Shown one piece after another: positions 28,357-29,532 of a DNA stretch of 29,532 nt. The notes under the pieces are model-generated. The model was not told the DNA's origin. It did no database searches and saw only the letters and a list, made by a program, of their open reading frames with translations. Positions within the stretch are counted from its first letter, which is position 1; each line of letters starts with the position of its first letter. This DNA is from a virus. The stretch is from positions 1-29,532 of the IMG/VR virus record IMGVR_UViG_3300047550_004999, one strand, 5' to 3'. Made by a program: the position numbers and the translations under genes.

Positions 28357-29289
28357 ATGAAATACACCCCAAAGTTTACCAAAGCGCAGGCGCTTGAATT
28401 TGCTCGATTGTGTGGCTCTGCTGATTTGCCTACTATCATCGCCCGGGCGCGGGCAATTGCCGCCAAACTGCCCAAGGGCCGGGGCAAACGCGCCGCTAAT
28501 AACTGGCGCGGTTATTTCCTGCGGTTCGCGGATGCCCTATCGGTTGGCGCGATTCCGTTTGCTATTTTTGCGCTCGACGGGAATAGCAAATTGCCATTTG
28601 CTGCATTTTCGACCCTGCCGATTGTGACCTGCCCCGGCGCGGGTGAATGCGCGGGAATCGGGGCGGACGGTTTGCCCGATTTGGCGCGGGCGTGGTGCTA
28701 TTCGCTCCGGGCGTGGCGATATCCTGCCGCATTCCTGCGGCAGTGCCAAAATACGATTTTAATCCGGTTTCGCCCCGATGCAGTCGCGGGCGCATTTGCT
28801 GCCCTGCCCCGCTCGATTGTCCTGCGGCTGTACGTCGACGGCGATATCGACTCGGCAGCGACTGCTCGATTTTGGTTCGCCCTACTCAAATCGCGCCCGG
28901 ACGTTTGCGCCTATGGCTATTCCAAGTCGCTCGACATACTCGACGCGCTCGCGGGCGATATCCCGCCCAACTATACGCTCAACCTATCATCGGGCGGGCG
29001 GTTCGACGGGGCGGAAGATCTGCGGCAGCGACTGCGGGCGCAGCAATTCACCCGGGGCGACTTTGTAGCGGTTAGAATCGAGGGCGACTTCGCGCGAGGT
29101 TTCGCCCGCTATTCCGATCCCGCCTATCATCGGGCAGTGAGGGCGGCAGCGGAGCGCGACGGCCTCGGGCGCGTGTTCAGCTGCCCGGGGCAATGCGGCA
29201 GCTGTACTGCTCGCGGGCATGCCTGCGGCACGCGAACCGATAGCGGCGCGCATTTGGTGCCGCTTACAATTGCAATCGGTGTTCACTAG
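28357..29289 (+). CDS. GP88-family protein (phage gene product 88-like)
   Basis: A 310-residue protein with GGAAAGGG upstream of the ATG. From about residue 70 it matches the GP88 family, known from mycobacteriophages and other mobile elements: FALDGNSKLPFAAFSTLP, VTCPGAGECAGIGADG, AWCYSLRAWRYPAAFLRQCQ, LRLYVDGDIDS, VCAYGYSKSLDILD and YTLNLSSGGRF. The C-terminus has a cysteine set (CPGQCGSCTARGHACGT) that, with the earlier CPGAGEC and CYS cysteines, may bind a metal or Fe-S centre. The function of the family is not established to my knowledge. It is strongly GC-rich (a hand-counted line, 28981-29040, is 42/60), unlike the rest of the window, so it was probably acquired separately. Confidence 0.78.
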   Translation: MKYTPKFTKAQALEFARLCGSADLPTIIARARAIAAKLPKGRGKRAANNWRGYFLRFADALSVGAIPFAIFALDGNSKLPFAAFSTLPIVTCPGAGECAGIGADGLPDLARAWCYSLRAWRYPAAFLRQCQNTILIRFRPDAVAGAFAALPRSIVLRLYVDGDIDSAATARFWFALLKSRPDVCAYGYSKSLDILDALAGDIPPNYTLNLSSGGRFDGAEDLRQRLRAQQFTRGDFVAVRIEGDFARGFARYSDPAYHRAVRAAAERDGLGRVFSCPGQCGSCTARGHACGTRTDSGAHLVPLTIAIGVH

Positions 29290-29322
29290 CCCGCAGGGCG
29301 GGCAGCAAACGGAGCGGGCAGC

Positions 29323-29353
29323 AAACGGGGCGCAAATCGCGCCCCGTTTTTAT
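29323..29353 (+). terminator. Rho-independent terminator after GP88
   Basis: AAACGGGGCGC (29323-29333) pairs perfectly with GCGCCCCGTTT (29339-29349) around AAATC, and the T-run continues to 29351. It lies 33 bases after the GP88 stop. A strong terminator for the rightward unit. Confidence 0.92.
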
Positions 29354-29480
29354 TTGCGCACCCAGGGCGCACCCAGGGCGCAGGCGGGCGGGCGAATGCG
29401 AGCGAATGCGGGCAGCAAATCGGCAGCGAATGCGGGCGGGCAGCGAATGCGGGCAGGGCGCAGGGCGCAGGGCGGGCAGC
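29354..29480. repeat. GC-rich short repeats
   Basis: Words such as GCGAATGCG (four copies, at 29392, 29402, 29426 and 29443), GCACCCAGG and AGGGCGC recur at irregular spacing. No reading frame is convincing. The repeats resemble slippage-prone, selfish GC-rich sequence more than a defined site. Confidence 0.6.
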
Positions 29481-29491
29481 TGTACAATATT

Positions 29492-29532
29492 TGCCCGCCC
29501 TGCATTGTATTTAAGCGGGCAGAGTATACAAT
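29492..29532. promoter_or_regulatory. Symmetric two-way promoter-like element
   Basis: TTGTAT (29505-29510), a 16-bp spacer, and TACAAT (29527-29532) read rightward. The same bases read leftward give TTGTAT (29531-29526), 16 bp, and TACAAT (29509-29504). TGCCCGC and GCGGGCA (29492-29498, 29515-29521) form an inverted repeat over it. Window end cuts the context. Confidence 0.4.

Overview
The window reads as part of a tailed double-stranded DNA phage genome of siphovirus type. It holds a rightward neck-and-tail module whose gene order matches lambda, then a long leftward replication and DNA-modification operon, then divergent control genes and a mostly unassigned accessory arm. I see no integrase, terminase, portal, holin or endolysin, so this is probably an internal piece of a larger genome. 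The host cannot be named from the sequence. A phage-borne CsrA-like regulator and a secreted CAP-domain protein suggest a Gram-negative-type host, but that is inference. Most of the window looks moderate in GC. The centre of the tape measure gene is very AT-rich and the right end is very GC-rich, so the genome is a mosaic.

Region 1 (1-12562, + strand) builds the virion neck and tail. In order it holds a neck adaptor (partial), a head-closure-like protein, a tail terminator, a tail tube protein with a large inserted domain, a G/GT-type chaperone pair joined by a textbook -1 frameshift signal, a gp10-like protein, a 1015-residue tape measure protein, an M-like tail protein with acidic repeats, a small beta-rich protein, an L-like DUF1833 protein, an NlpC/P60-like K protein, and a J-type tail tip protein with an apparent carbohydrate-binding C-terminus. 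Start and stop codons overlap or nearly touch almost throughout, so this is one operon.

Region 2 (12559-21545, - strand) is the replication and modification operon. In transcription order it holds an unassigned protein, a CsrA-like regulator, a Sak4-like ATPase, a DUF669 ssDNA-binding protein, a terminator, a CAP-domain exported protein, a tRNA-like gene with a damaged anticodon arm, a coiled-coil protein, a micro-membrane protein, a beta-class DNA methyltransferase, a C5-methyltransferase-like protein, a Cas4-like Fe-S nuclease, an SF2 helicase, another micro-membrane protein, a family B DNA polymerase and a small unknown. It meets the tail operon stop-to-stop.

Region 3 (21546-24300) is a divergent control region with an HTH regulator and a primase-polymerase/helicase fusion on the + strand. 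Region 4 (24284-27198, - strand) is a cluster of seven small unassigned genes behind a 260-nt leader rich in GGA motifs. Both leftward promoters carry CCAAAAA/TTTTTGG inverted repeats just upstream of the -35 box, which suggests shared control.

Region 5 (27486-28169) has no convincing gene. It holds inverted and direct repeats, a helically phased AGCGCT array and an AT-rich tract, and it is the best candidate for an origin of replication or a partition-type site. Region 6 (28170-29532) is GC-rich and holds a small protein, a GP88-family protein, a strong terminator, short GC-rich repeats and a two-way symmetric promoter-like element.
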